Shown one piece after another: positions 9,776 through 21,100 of a DNA stretch of 64,000 bases. A model generated the notes under the pieces. That model worked only from the letters and a program-made list of their open reading frames with translations. It made no database searches and was not told the DNA's origin. Numbering within the stretch: position 1 is the first letter of the stretch; each line of letters opens with the position of its first letter. Both the position numbers and the translations under genes were made by a program. The DNA lies in contig CAUEEP010000933.1 of assembly GCA_958450365.1 (NCBI GenBank), forward strand, positions 1,550,001-1,614,000, given 5' to 3'. Source of the stretch: Mesorhabditis belari. Taxonomy: Eukaryota; Nematoda; Chromadorea; Rhabditida; Rhabditidae.

Positions 9776-12211
9776 CTATTTTCGGAAAACTGAAATTGAG
9801 GCATTGTGCAATGATTCACTGGGAAAAGTGTGACTAACGATGAGACAAACAATCAGAAAGAGAAGCGCCAAACCGCCATTTGCTTTTGTGTACTCCAAAA
9901 AGCACAAGCTCGTCGAGACTTGTCAAAAAAATGAGTAACTACCTGGCTATTCTTGCGCCACAAGAAGTTCACGGAGAAAACTTGTGAAATCTCGAATCGC
10001 AATTGAAATTTCAACCCTAATTCCATTATCCTGGAGGTCATGTTGTTGAAAAAGATCAAAATTGGGCTTTCATTTTTCATTTTTGTTTTTCCGACAAGCC
10101 GCGTCGATTCCTTTCCCTCAAGAATTTCAGCTTACTGTGGCTAGGCTGTGAATAGAATCGGTTTATTTATCAATTCTGGATGTCACTCTAGCCTTTCCAA
10201 GCAAAATCAGTCCCTAATTTCCGTTTTCACACTTGTCGATGAGCGGCGTCGATTCCTTTCCTCAAGAATTTCAGCTTACTGTGGCTAGGCTGTGAATAGA
10301 ATCGGTTTATTTATCAATTCTGGATGTCACTCTAACCTTTCCAAGCAAAATCAGTCCCTAATTTCCGTTTTCACACTCATCGATGAGCGGCGTCGATTCG
10401 TTTCCTTAAGAATTTCAGCTTACGGTAGCTAAGCTGTAAATAGAATCGGTTTATTTATCAATTCTGGATGTCACTCTACCATTTCCAAGCAAAATCAGTC
10501 CCCTAATTTCCGTTTTGACACTCATCGAGTGAGTCAGCCTTGGCCCTCTCGTACTCTGGCCGTCAAAACTTTGAAAGATCGGCGTGCAATCTCGAAAATC
10601 CTCAATTTCCTCAAAATCCACAATCCGAGTGTATTCTGATCGCTTAAAAGAAAAAGGAATGAAAAAAGGAAAAAAGCAAGAAAGCAAAAGGAAAAGCTTT
10701 TCTATCAACGCGCAAATAAAAAAATGATAGGTGAGCCAACATTGAGGCCGGTATCAGAAAAAAAACGATTCCTTCTTTCTTTCCTTCTTTCCTTTTCTTC
10801 TGCAACCGATACCCGTACTGAGTTCGATCATTTTCGAAAAGCTTTCCCTTCTTCCCTTTCCTTCTTTCCTTTTTCTTTTCATTCGACTTTTCTTTTCGAC
10901 ATCCAGCAGCCAGTGAGGCGCCGTTTCGGAGAACGGGAAAACAAACGCACATCAAAGCCGATCAAATTTACCCGCAAAAATCGAGACCAAGTGACCCGTG
11001 GCGGTCTCAAGACGTCATCAGACAATTTGTGAAAAAGTTTGAGCAAAGAGAACGCACAATTTCGATTGAAAAAGGTTTGAGGTTAGAAAATTGAAAAAAA
11101 GGAGATTCTGGATGAAATCCTGAATTGATATAAGAATTCTGGATATCACACGAGATTTTGCAGCTGTTAGAAAAGCGATTTGATGCCATTGGGCATATAA
11201 TGATTGGAAGTACAGAGTTTGAGCTTAGAAAGTTGTAAAAATGAAGATTCTGGACGAGATCTTGAATTGATATAAGAGTTCTGGATGTCACACGAGATTT
11301 TGCGGCTGTTGGGAAAGCGATTGGGTGCCATTGGGCATACAATGATTGAATGTACTGAGTTTGAGCATAGAAAGCTGTTAAAATGGAGATTCTGGATGAA
11401 ATCTTGAATTGATATAAGAGTTCTGGATATCACACGAGATTTTGCAGCTGTTGGGAAAGCGATTTGATGCCGTTGGACATACAATGATTGAAAGTACTGA
11501 GTTTGAGCTTAGAAAATTGAAAAAATGGAGATTGTGGATGAAATCTTGAATTGATATAAGAGTTCTGGATGTCACGCGAAATTTTGCAGCTGTTAGGAAT
11601 GCGATTTGATGCCGTTGGGCATACAATGATTGAATGTACTGAGTTTGAGCATAGAAAGCTGTTAAAATGGAGATTCTGGACGAGATCTTGAATTGATATA
11701 AGTGTTCTGGATGTCATGCGAGATTTTGCAGCTGTTAGAAAAGCGATTGGGTGCCATTGGGCATACAATGATGGAAAGTACTGAGTTTGAGCATAGAAAG
11801 CTGTTAAAATGGAGATTCTGGACGAGATCTTGAATTGATATAAGAGTTCTGGATGTCACACGAGATTTTGCAGCTGTTAGAAAAGCGATTGGGTGCCGTT
11901 GGGCACACACCTTGTCGGCACGCAGCTCCGAGACTCGGATGGGCTGCTGGCTGGCTGTCAACGGCACGCGTGCCTGGCTGCCACCCCAAATCCCCAATCT
12001 TCCCAATCCACAAATCCTTAGTACTTAAAAAAAAGAAAAACATGAATATAGTAAAAGAAAATATAGAAAAAAATACTGAATCAATGAAAAATTAAAGTAA
12101 AAATCATTGACTCACCTGTATCTTTGGTACAATCATTCCACGAGTCGCTCGGGTCCATCTTTTGGTCGTACTGGGACGCACACTGTTGAACGGAAACGAG
12201 AACGGGACAAC
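9776..12211 (-). CDS. Partial gene: cysteine-bearing ectodomain with C-terminal hydrophobic segment
   Basis: Four exons join in phase on the minus strand: 9776-9918, 10522-10635, 11911-11973, 12116-12211. The readable product has CPVLVSVQQC, MDPSDSWNDCTKDT, then VDSQPAAHPSLGAACRQ, EYTRIVDFEEIEDFRDC and STRGPRLTHSM, and ends ANGGLALLFLIVCLIVSHTF with a short tail and a TAG stop. Spaced cysteines followed by a C-terminal hydrophobic stretch suggest a secreted membrane-tethered or GPI-anchored protein. The family is not recognised. The 5' part is missing from this model; the first exon here begins in phase 1. The acceptor of the last exon ends GACAAG rather than CAG or TAG, a weak point. Two introns are filled by 142-144-bp tandem units. 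No start codon was assigned. Confidence 0.5.
10137..10525. repeat. 144-bp tandem repeat with reverse motif (about 2.7 copies)
   Basis: Units each contain ATTCTGGATGTCACTCTA (motif at 10175, 10319 and 10463) and GTCGATTCCTTTCC. The third copy runs into the donor side of exon 10522-10635, so the unit includes sequence from the exon-intron border. Spacings are 144 and 144 bp. Confidence 0.9.
11090..11905. repeat. 142-bp tandem repeat with reverse motif (about 5.7 copies)
   Basis: Motif copies (CTGGATATCACAC or CTGGATGTCACAC) start near 11139, 11281, 11423, 11564, 11707 and 11849, spacings 141-143 bp. The unit also holds GAGATTTTGCAGCTGTTAG and TTGAATTGATATAAG. The array fills intron 10636-11910. 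All open readings across it are translations of the repeat. Confidence 0.95.
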
Positions 12212-15084
12212 CTGAGGCAATATGGGTTTTGCGCGACTTTCTTCTCGACTTCTCCTCGACTTCTCGCCCCAGGCCACAACAATGGTCAAACAATGACAAT
12301 AGGAAAATTCGGGAGTGTTCAAGCTGGAGCACACACAACACTTTCCCCGGGTGAGGAAGTAGAGAAAAGAATTTCTTTGATGGACTTGATGAACTCGAGT
12401 AACTCGTTGAGTAAACGAGCCATGGGATTTCTTTGATTCCCAATGACAGATCAACAGTCGCTTTCTTTTTTTTCTTTTTTTGAGTAGTTTAAAGTCTTGA
12501 GAAGCTTTAGGAGGTTAGAGGGAAATTTGAAAAATTTTTTTTTTTGAAATTTCGATTTTTGTCAATGCAAAGCTAGGCTTAGTTACCGATTTTTTATTTT
12601 CTTTTTTTTTCTTTATTTTTTAAAAATCTAACACCTGTGACATCCAGGATTAACAAAAAGAATAAAAAAAAGTTTGGTTTTAAATAAAAATTTCGATTTT
12701 CTCGAGGCCAAAGCAAAATCTTCTAGGTTGACTCGTTCAAAATTGACTCTAACAAAGTTTGTAAAAATTTTTCTATCACTGTGACATCCAGATCGAAAGA
12801 AGAACTTGTTGTTTTGTTTAAAGATCTTAATTTTAGCTCAGGAATCGAGCAGGATAAAATACGATGACTTTAAAGTCGAAATTTTTCGCATTTTTCTTAC
12901 TTTCAGAGTTTCTCCCTGCCTAGTGTCATCCAGCTTGCAGATTGCTAGAATTTCCATTCCCCTTTCTTTCCCTGATCTTTGTCGATAGTTTGATAGTCGA
13001 TAGTCAAGGGGGATCTCACGATCGGAAAGTTGGGGTGACGCTTCCGCTTCTCTCGGGACCCGGAGACCGCATGATCGGTGAGATCGGTGAGATTGGTGAG
13101 ATTGGTGAGATCGGTGAGCACACAAAGTCCTGTCGATCATTCAAACTATTCATGTGTGATTAGTGAGGCTTCTGGCTCGACCCGGGCACAATCCGATCAT
13201 CGAAAGTATATCGGGGTCAAGTGGAAGAGATAGAGACAGAGACGGAAAACTGGTTCTACAATTCTTGAGCTTTCATTTAGAAAACTAGCATCAATGATAT
13301 CCAGAATGCATAAAGAAATCAGAAAATTAGAGAACTTGCTTTTCTCTAATTTTTCGGTTCTTAGCATTTGATAGGTTAAGGGGAAGAGGTTTTGATTTGA
13401 GTTGAGATGATCTGGAGCTGATTGAATTAGCTGAATGGCTAGCTGAATGGCTAGCTGAATGGCTAGCTGAATGGCTGACTGAATGGCTGACTGAATGGCT
13501 AGCTCAATGGCTAGCTGAATGCCTGGCTGAATGGCTGACTGAATGGCTGACTGAATGGCTGATCGTCTTAGCCACAGTTACTGGAGCTAGAGCTTTAAAA
13601 CCAATCCAATGATTCGTTTCCGTAGATGGATCAACCGGGTTTCTCTTCCGCATTCCTCAGGGTTGGAGGCCAAACATTCATCAGAAAAGGCGCCCAGGTG
13701 TCTATCCAATTGTTGCTCTTCTCTAAACATGGCCTTTCCTTTCTTCCCTTTCTTTCTTTCCTTTCTTTCCTTCCTTTCTTTCCTTCCTTTCTTTCTTTCT
13801 GATCATTTCACTTCCCTGAACCAGCACTTCCAGAAAAGCTGACCCCCATTTGCGGAAAAGCCTCTTCCCCTCTTCCGCTCTTCTTCCCCTCTTCCCCTCT
13901 TCCCCTCTTCTTCCCCTCTTCTTTCTTTTCTGATTCTTAGCTGGTTTCCGGTCGGCTTTTGAATCAGATTTTCGAGAGGTGTTTAAGTCTGAAATGATGG
14001 AGTTGATGAATTTGTTTCAGTTCATACAGTACTCCACTTTGAAACAAAACAGTTTCAGTTACAGTAACTTCTAAACTAGGCAGTTTCATGATTTGGTTAC
14101 AATGCCCTGCCTTGGATTTGTCTTGGAAGGAAACACTGTTCCTGTTCCTGAGCCTAAGCGTAAACCTGAGCCTATTCCTGAGCCTGTAGCTGTTCCTAAG
14201 CCCAAGCCTAAGCCTAAGCTTGAGCCTGTTCCTAAGCCTGTTCCTAAGCCTAAGTCTGTTCCGGAGCCTGAGGCTGTTCCTAAGCCTAAGCCTGAGCCTG
14301 TTCCTAAGCCTGTTCCTAAGCCTAAGTCTGTTCCGGAGCCTAAGGCTGTTCCTGAGCCTAAGTCTAAGCCTGTTCTTGAGCCTAAGCTTGTTCCTGAGCC
14401 TAAGTCTAAGCCTAAGCCTGTTCCTAAGCCTGTTCCTGAACCGGTGTACTATATGAGATGAGGTACAGCCAGATTGACCCTAAGGCTTTAGCTTTAGAGT
14501 AATCCTCGGTGCCTGTCGACTAATCCCAGTCTATCAGATATCATTCATGATTCCGGCTCCGGTTTAAGATTGTTCCGCGTGAGAGGGCATGTTTGTGATA
14601 GGATTAGGGTCCTCAACAATGATTGGAAAGAGAGGCTGGGGAAGAGAGGCTGGGGAAGAGAGGCTGGGAAGAGACTGGCTGGCTCTTGGCTTGCCTGTCT
14701 CGTTGCTTCTCGACCCTCCAACCCCCCCCACCACCAGCCCCGAGAGATCGAAATAAAAGCGATTCCCGACCGCCAACCCTCGTCCCAGTCTCTCGCCTGC
14801 GACCCATTATCAATGAAATAAGCAATGGGGAAATTTTTTCTAAGCCTTTGAAAGTCCCTGAGCCTTTGAGAAATCTAGATTCACTCAAAGTTTTCATTTC
14901 TTTTCCTTTTTGATTCATTTTTGTTTTATTATCTTCTGTGACTTCCAGATTGCCCAAAAAAAATATTTCTTTTGTTGATTAGTTTTTGGATTCTGTCAAA
15001 AACCTTTCAAACTCTTGTTCTCTGTTTTTTGCTTCTTCTTCTTCCTTCTTCTTCTTCTTCTCTATTCTATTCAAAGGTTTTCTA
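12212..15084. other. Intergenic/upstream region with simple repeats and weak exon candidates
   Basis: Motif copies at 12637, 12780, 12923 and 13294 are 143, 143 and 371 bp apart. Simple repeats: GATCGGTGA-type near 13078-13120, a 12-bp GCTGAATGGCTA array at 13425-13565, CTTT tracts at 13740-13800 and CTTCC tracts at 13865-13925. One minus-strand reading at 13602-13730 (MFREEQQLDRHLGAFSDEC...) looks coding-like with two further cysteines, but its phase does not join the gene to the left. Confidence 0.4.
14130..14445. repeat. Hexamer-based CCTAAG/CCTGTT/CCTGAG array
   Basis: Degenerate tandem hexamers include GCCTAAGCCTAAGC, the complement of the nematode telomere repeat TTAGGC. The proline-rich open reading across it (KPVPKP-like) is a by-product of the six-base period. 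Confidence 0.75.
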
Positions 15085-15100
15085 GTAAACGGGTTACTAA
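15075..15100 (+). promoter_or_regulatory. Probable SL trans-splice acceptor of asparagine synthetase
   Basis: GGTTTTCTAG ends at 15085, with a 15-nt leader before the ATG at 15101 and no upstream partner exon seen. Confidence 0.5.
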
Positions 15101-18100
15101 ATGTGCGGAATCTGGGCCCTTTTGGGGTCGGACGAGGTGAGTCCCTTCGAGCAGGCTCAATTCATGCGCATCATGGGTCGCGGCCCGGACTTGCACGTGC
15201 TCAAGGAGGTCCATCCGCGTGTGCATCTCGGCTTTCATCGACTCGCAATCGTCATCGTGAGTTCCAGTTTCATTTTTGAACATAAAATCACTTCTTCATC
15301 GGGCTTACAAAGTGGTTTTTTTTTGTAAACTCTTTAAACTTTTCCCAGTTACTGTAGAATGACTTAAGAAAGATCTAGAAAAGGAAGAAATTTTTCGAGA
15401 AAAGGGAACTCAAGTAAGTCTGCAGGTGTCCGCTACGGTACTCGTTACATGCTAAGGTCTAAGGCTCCCAGAATCCAGGTTCTCCAGGCTCCCCAGGATC
15501 TAGGATCTAGGATCCAGGGTCTCAGGGCCCAGGATCCCGGGGTCCAGGGTCCCAGGGTCCAGGATCCCGGGGTCCAGAGTCCCAGGGTCCCCAGGGTCCA
15601 GGATCCCGGGGCCATGAGTCCCAGGGTCCCCAGGGTCCAGGATCCCGGGGCCATGAGTCCCAGGGTCCAAGGCCTCCAGGGTCCAGGATACAGGGTCCCC
15701 AGGATCCAGGGTTCCAGGTTTTAGGATTTCAGGGTCCAGGATCCAGAATCCCAAGGGTCCAAGGTCCCCAAGATCCAAGCTCTTCAGGGTCCCCAGGGCC
15801 CCAGGGTTTAGGGTTCCAGGGTTCCAGATTCCCCGGGATCCCGGGCCCAGGGTATTAGGATCCCGGGGTCCAGGATCCAGGGTGCAGGGTTCACGGTTCT
15901 CAGGGTCCAAGGTCCCAGATTCCAGGATCTTAGAGGTCATAGATCCTCAAGTTCCGGCTTCATATCCTCCTACAGTATGCCCCAAATGTAGTAGAACGTA
16001 GCTTGTCTCCCAGCTTACTGTAACGAGGCTCAAACCTTAGATATCTTTTACAGTATCGATAACCATAGAACCATAGAATTTGGCTCATTTCATCACCGCT
16101 TTTTTTGTTCCTGAGCAAAGCAGAGAGGAATCTTCAAAAGTTGTCAAAAGTTAGGCGCTCTGGGTCTGGCTGGGTAGGGGAAGAGACACACGAGGAGGAA
16201 GAAGAGGAGGAAGAAGAGGAGGAAGAAGAGGAAGAAGAGGACCCAGGTAGCCGGGTTTTGATTCGACGACTCGATGAAAGCAGTCTTCTTTACCCAGTCT
16301 CTGCGTTGATCTGTTTGCGAGGGGAATTGGAGTTGGGGAGTATCCTTTTCCAATGATCCTTTTGCAATAATCCTTTATTGAGAGAGCATCTACGTAGACG
16401 CGAAGCTACGTGAAAGCTAAAGTATGGGAAATGGGATGATTTTTTGTGAAAGCTGATGAATTCGCTGACCCTTGTGGACACGAGGAACACGAGGAACACC
16501 AGGGACACCAGGAACACCAGGGACACCAGGGACACCAGCAACAGCAGGAACAGCAGGAACACTAGGAACACGAGGAACACCAGGAAGCACTCTTTCCAGT
16601 GACTCTTTCCCTTCCCCAAAAAGCGCTTCCTTTTCCGAAAATGGACGCAAAACAGCTCCATCGAAAAGGAATGAAAAAAAAAGAAAGTCTTGATGAAAAG
16701 ATCAAACAATTTGGGAAAAAGCTTTGAGAAAAAGCTTTGGGGAAAAAGCGGGGAAAGAAAGATGGCGTTTTAGAGATTGAAAAGAGATTTTAAAAGATTG
16801 AAAAGAGATTTAAAACTTTGGATTTCAAGAATTCCAAAAAATTTCAAGAATATCAAAAATTTGATGCTCTTCTTTTCAGCCTGGTGACACTCCAAGCGAG
16901 CAGCCAATCGTCGGACAAGGGAAAAGTGTTGTCTGCAATGGAGAATTGTATAATCATTTGCAAATCAAGGTGAGAATTTTTCGAATTTTAGAGAAAATTA
17001 ACTTTTTGACATTTTTGACAATGCCAAAATGCTAAAATGCAAAAAAATCGCAAAAAAATGCCAAAACTAGTGCAATGAAATGACTTCAGCTCGAAATTTT
17101 CGAAATTCTCAAGAAAATCGAAATTCTTTCGATAATATTCAGTGATCCTGGAGGTCACCACGGAAAATAAAAATCTTACTTTCTTTTGAATGCCAAAATT
17201 ATTGCAATGAAATGACTCCACCTCGAAATCTTCGAAATTTTCCAGAAAATCGAAATTTTTTTGATAATATTCAGCGATCCTGGAAGTCACGTCGGAAAAT
17301 AAAAATATTATTTTCTTGTTAATATTAATTTTTAAGGAGGGAAGCTCATTGGAGTTGACGAACAATGGAAGCGATTGCGCGGCCATCATTCATGCTTTTC
17401 ATAAAAATGGAAACGATCTCAAGTAAGCCGTTTTCTTAAGCCAAACCCTTTTAATGTCATTTAGAAAAACTTGCGCTATGCTTGACGGAGTTTTCGCTTT
17501 CATCATGGCCGACGAGCAGAATGTCTACGTTGGGAGGGATCCCCTCGGCGTTCGCCCACTTTTCTACGGCTATACGAGTCAGGGGAATTTGGCGATTGGA
17601 TCAGAGGTAAAGCTGGAGCGCACGCTACATTTTAAAAACTTCAAAAAACATAAATCTTGAAATTTGAAATTTCAAAATTACCGTAATCCTTGCAAGTCTA
17701 TAAGTCTTAAAATAGTCTGAAGTGCAAATTATGATATGCAAAATGTGTTGTGACATCCAGATTGACAATTTACGTGAAAAAATCCAGGTGAAATCGATCT
17801 CGGAGCTGTGTGAACGCGTGGAAGTGTTTCCGCCGGGTTGCTGTGCGACGATTGCTTTCACGAACGGCCATCCGCGTCCTTTCAAGACCGAACGCTACTA
17901 TTTCGTGCCCCAAATCGCCGACCGCTTCGTGAGCATCGAGAATGCACAGGTGGGAAAAGTTACCGTAAAGCCTTGGGGCCTTACCGTGATCCCTGGAGGT
18001 AATCCCTTGGGGCCTTACCGTAATCCCTTGGGCCTTACCGTAATCCCTTGGGCCTTACCGTAATCCTGTGAAGAGTTTCCTAAAAGATGCCCTTTCTAAA

Positions 18101-21100
18101 GCCCTTCCTAAAGCCCTTTCTAAAGCTACCGTAATCCTGGAGTGTCTGATTTTCCCGGAATCTCAATCTATTTCATTCTACCGTACCCAATTCCCCAAAA
18201 TTTCAGCTACTCATCCGAGAGGTGTTGACGAAAAGCGTGGAAAAGCGCTTGATGGGCAATCGACATTTCGGTTTCATGCTTTCCGGCGGATTGGATTCGA
18301 GTCTCATCGCCGCCATCGCCACCCGAGCACTCAAACATAAACCGGTTCGTGCCATCAACAGTTCAGCGCTGTTTTCCCTTCAAAAGTCGATGATTTTCTC
18401 GAGTTTTCAAAAAAAATTCGGCGATCCTGGGTGTCACGCAATTGTAAAAATCTTAAGAATTCGCGAATTGGGGGAATTTTCGAATTTGACACTCAACTGC
18501 GGTTCAAGTTCGGCGCTGTTTTGCCGAAAAAATCAGTGATTGTTTGGATTTTTCAAAAAAATTCGGCCATCCTGGATGTCACGTAACCTAAAAATTTCGG
18601 GAATTGACGAATTTGGGTAATTCTCGAATTTTCACCCTCAACTCCGCTTCGAATTCGGCGCTGTTTTTCCGTGAAAAACGGTGATTTTTTGGATTTTTTT
18701 GAAAAATTTGCCGATTCTGGATGTCACCGAATCTAAGGATTTTGAAAATTCGCGAATTTAGGGAATTTTCCAATTTTCACACTCCGCTTTAAGTCCAGCT
18801 CGGTTTTTCCGTAAAAAACGATCATTTTTTGAATTTTTTTGAAAAATTCGGCGATCCTGGATGTCACCGAACCTAAAGATTTCGGAAATACATTCAATAA
18901 CACCGGTCTAATGATCAGGGGCAGATCAGGGGCAGATCAGGGTCCTAAGCCGAGTCTAAGCCTCGCCTAGCCTCGCCTAGCCTCGCCTAAGCCTAGCCTA
19001 GCCTCCCCTAGCCTTCCCTAGCTTCCCCTAGCTTCCCCTAGCCTGCTTCTTAGGGGTGGGTCAAGGTTAGATCAAGATCAAGCTCAGAACTGGACTAGGG
19101 TCAAGGCTGGATCAGGACCAGGCTCGTTTAAGCTAAACTAGAGCCAGGACAATCTCGTAACCGAGTTCAATTCAAGTTCTGGAGGTCATCAATTCCAAAA
19201 AACCCTTCAGGTGGCGTTTTCGGTTGGTTTCGAGGACTCGGAAGATTTGGTGAACGCGCGCCGCGTTGCTCAATACCTGAACATCAACCACGTGGTCCAT
19301 GTGATCACCGCCGAGGATTGTCTCAATGTGATTCCTGGTAAGCACTCTAGAAAAGAGAAATGAAATAGAAATGAAATAGAAATTAGAAAAAATAAAAATT
19401 AGAAAAAAATAAAAATAAAATTTTCTGAAAGGTGATTTCAAGGTTTTTGCTTTATAGAAAAACTGGGATATGTAAAAAAGTTTAAATTCAAAAATTTTGA
19501 TGTTTTTTTTGGATGAAAAGCTTTAGTGACATCCAGGATTGGGAAAATCGTTAAAATTTAGAAGTTATCTATGCTCTGGAGACGTATGAGCCGGCGATCG
19601 TGCGGTGTGGGATCGCGCACTATTTACTCTGCCGACATATCGCCTCGATTTCCGATGTGAAAGTGCTGTTGTCTGGTGGGTTGTTGTGGAACCTAGTTGC
19701 ACTGGGATTCATCTTAAAAAGCAAGAGAAAGGGTAGAGGCTAGAGTCTAGAGCTTAGTCTAGAGCTTAGGCTTCACTCTATCTACAGCTAGCATTCGTTT
19801 TTTTCAGATATCCTCAGTTTAATCTATCCTTTATCTGTTGTGACATCCAGCTAGACGCTTCTAGGTTTCGTAGCGATACTACAGTAATCCAGAAGCCAAT
19901 TTCTAGACGGTGTCCAAGCTACAGTAACCGTCTACCATTTTTTACAAGATATCATCAGTTTAACCTATTCTTTAGCTGTTGTGATATCCAGCTAGGCGTT
20001 TCTATGTTTTGTAGAAATGCTACAGTAATCCAGAAGTCAATTTCTAGATAGCACCCAAGTTACAGTAACCGTCTACTATTTTTTAAAAGATAGCATTAGT
20101 TTAAGCTATTCTTTATCTATTGTGACATCCAGCTAGACGTTTCTATGTTTTGTAGAAATGCTACAGTAATCCGGGAGGCAGATTCTAGATGGCACCCAAG
20201 TTACAGTAACCGCCTACCATTTTTTAAAAGATATCATCAATTTAACCAATTCTTTAACTGTTGTGACATCCAACTAGATGCCTTGGTCATTTGTTTCACT
20301 GATACAGTAATCTAGACGTCTCGTTTCTAAATGACAACTGAACCATCGTAATCTCTCAGTAAATTCTTTTGAAATCTCCGTTTTTCAATAATTTTTATCT
20401 AGCCTGACATCCAGTTCGACGCCCAAATAGTTTAGTTTTAATCTATCCCCAAAACGTGAGCTTATCAGCTCTCGATCTGGTTTCTGAGCAAATAGCTAAG
20501 CGTCAGACTCGATTACAGCTTAGTTGTGTAGCTTGGAGCGTCAGACTCGATTACAGCTCGAGTACAGCTTAGTTTTGAACAAGTGTAGCTTAGTTGATCG
20601 GGGATTTGCTTTTGAACAAATCTAAAGTCTTTGAAGAGTTTAAAGTATCCTTTTTTTTTTGTTAATACTTTCATTTTTCTTTTTATTTACACAAAATCAG
20701 TAACAACTACGCGACTGTACGCTCGACTGTACTAGCTACCGTAGCTCGACTGTACTAGCTACCGTAGCTCGACTGTACTAGCTACCGTAGCTCGACTGTA
20801 CTAGCTACCGTAGCTCGACTGTAAAACTAATCCCGAGAAAATCCCGTCAAATCCGTCAAAAATGAAAACTATGATATCGAGGGTGTTCTGTGACATCCAG
20901 ATTGACGATTTCATGTGTTAAGCTTGTCAATAATCGTGCTCGATTTCAGGAGAAGGAGCCGATGAGCTATTTGGCTCGTATGCCTATATGCAGAAAGCGC
21001 CAAACGCTTTCCATTTGCATAAAGAGATTCACCGACGATTGCAAATGTTGCATCAATACGATGTGCTGAGATGCGATCGAGCCACGTCGTGCCATGGTTT

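Noticed and set aside
11007..12006. Several 80-114-codon minus-strand readings (YAQWHPIAFPTAAK-like)
   Set aside because: Translations of the 142-bp tandem repeat in different frames.
14093..14461. Proline/lysine-rich reading (PEPKPKP)
   Set aside because: Hexamer array with telomere-like units; no flanking exon evidence.
15445..15940. Collagen-like Gly-Pro reading on the minus strand
   Set aside because: Product of the 9-bp CAGGGTCC repeat inside asns intron 1.
19790..20440. CRISPR-like array (regular spacing, short repeated box)
   Set aside because: The whole 141-bp unit is repeated, not a short repeat with unique spacers, and the context is a eukaryotic intron.
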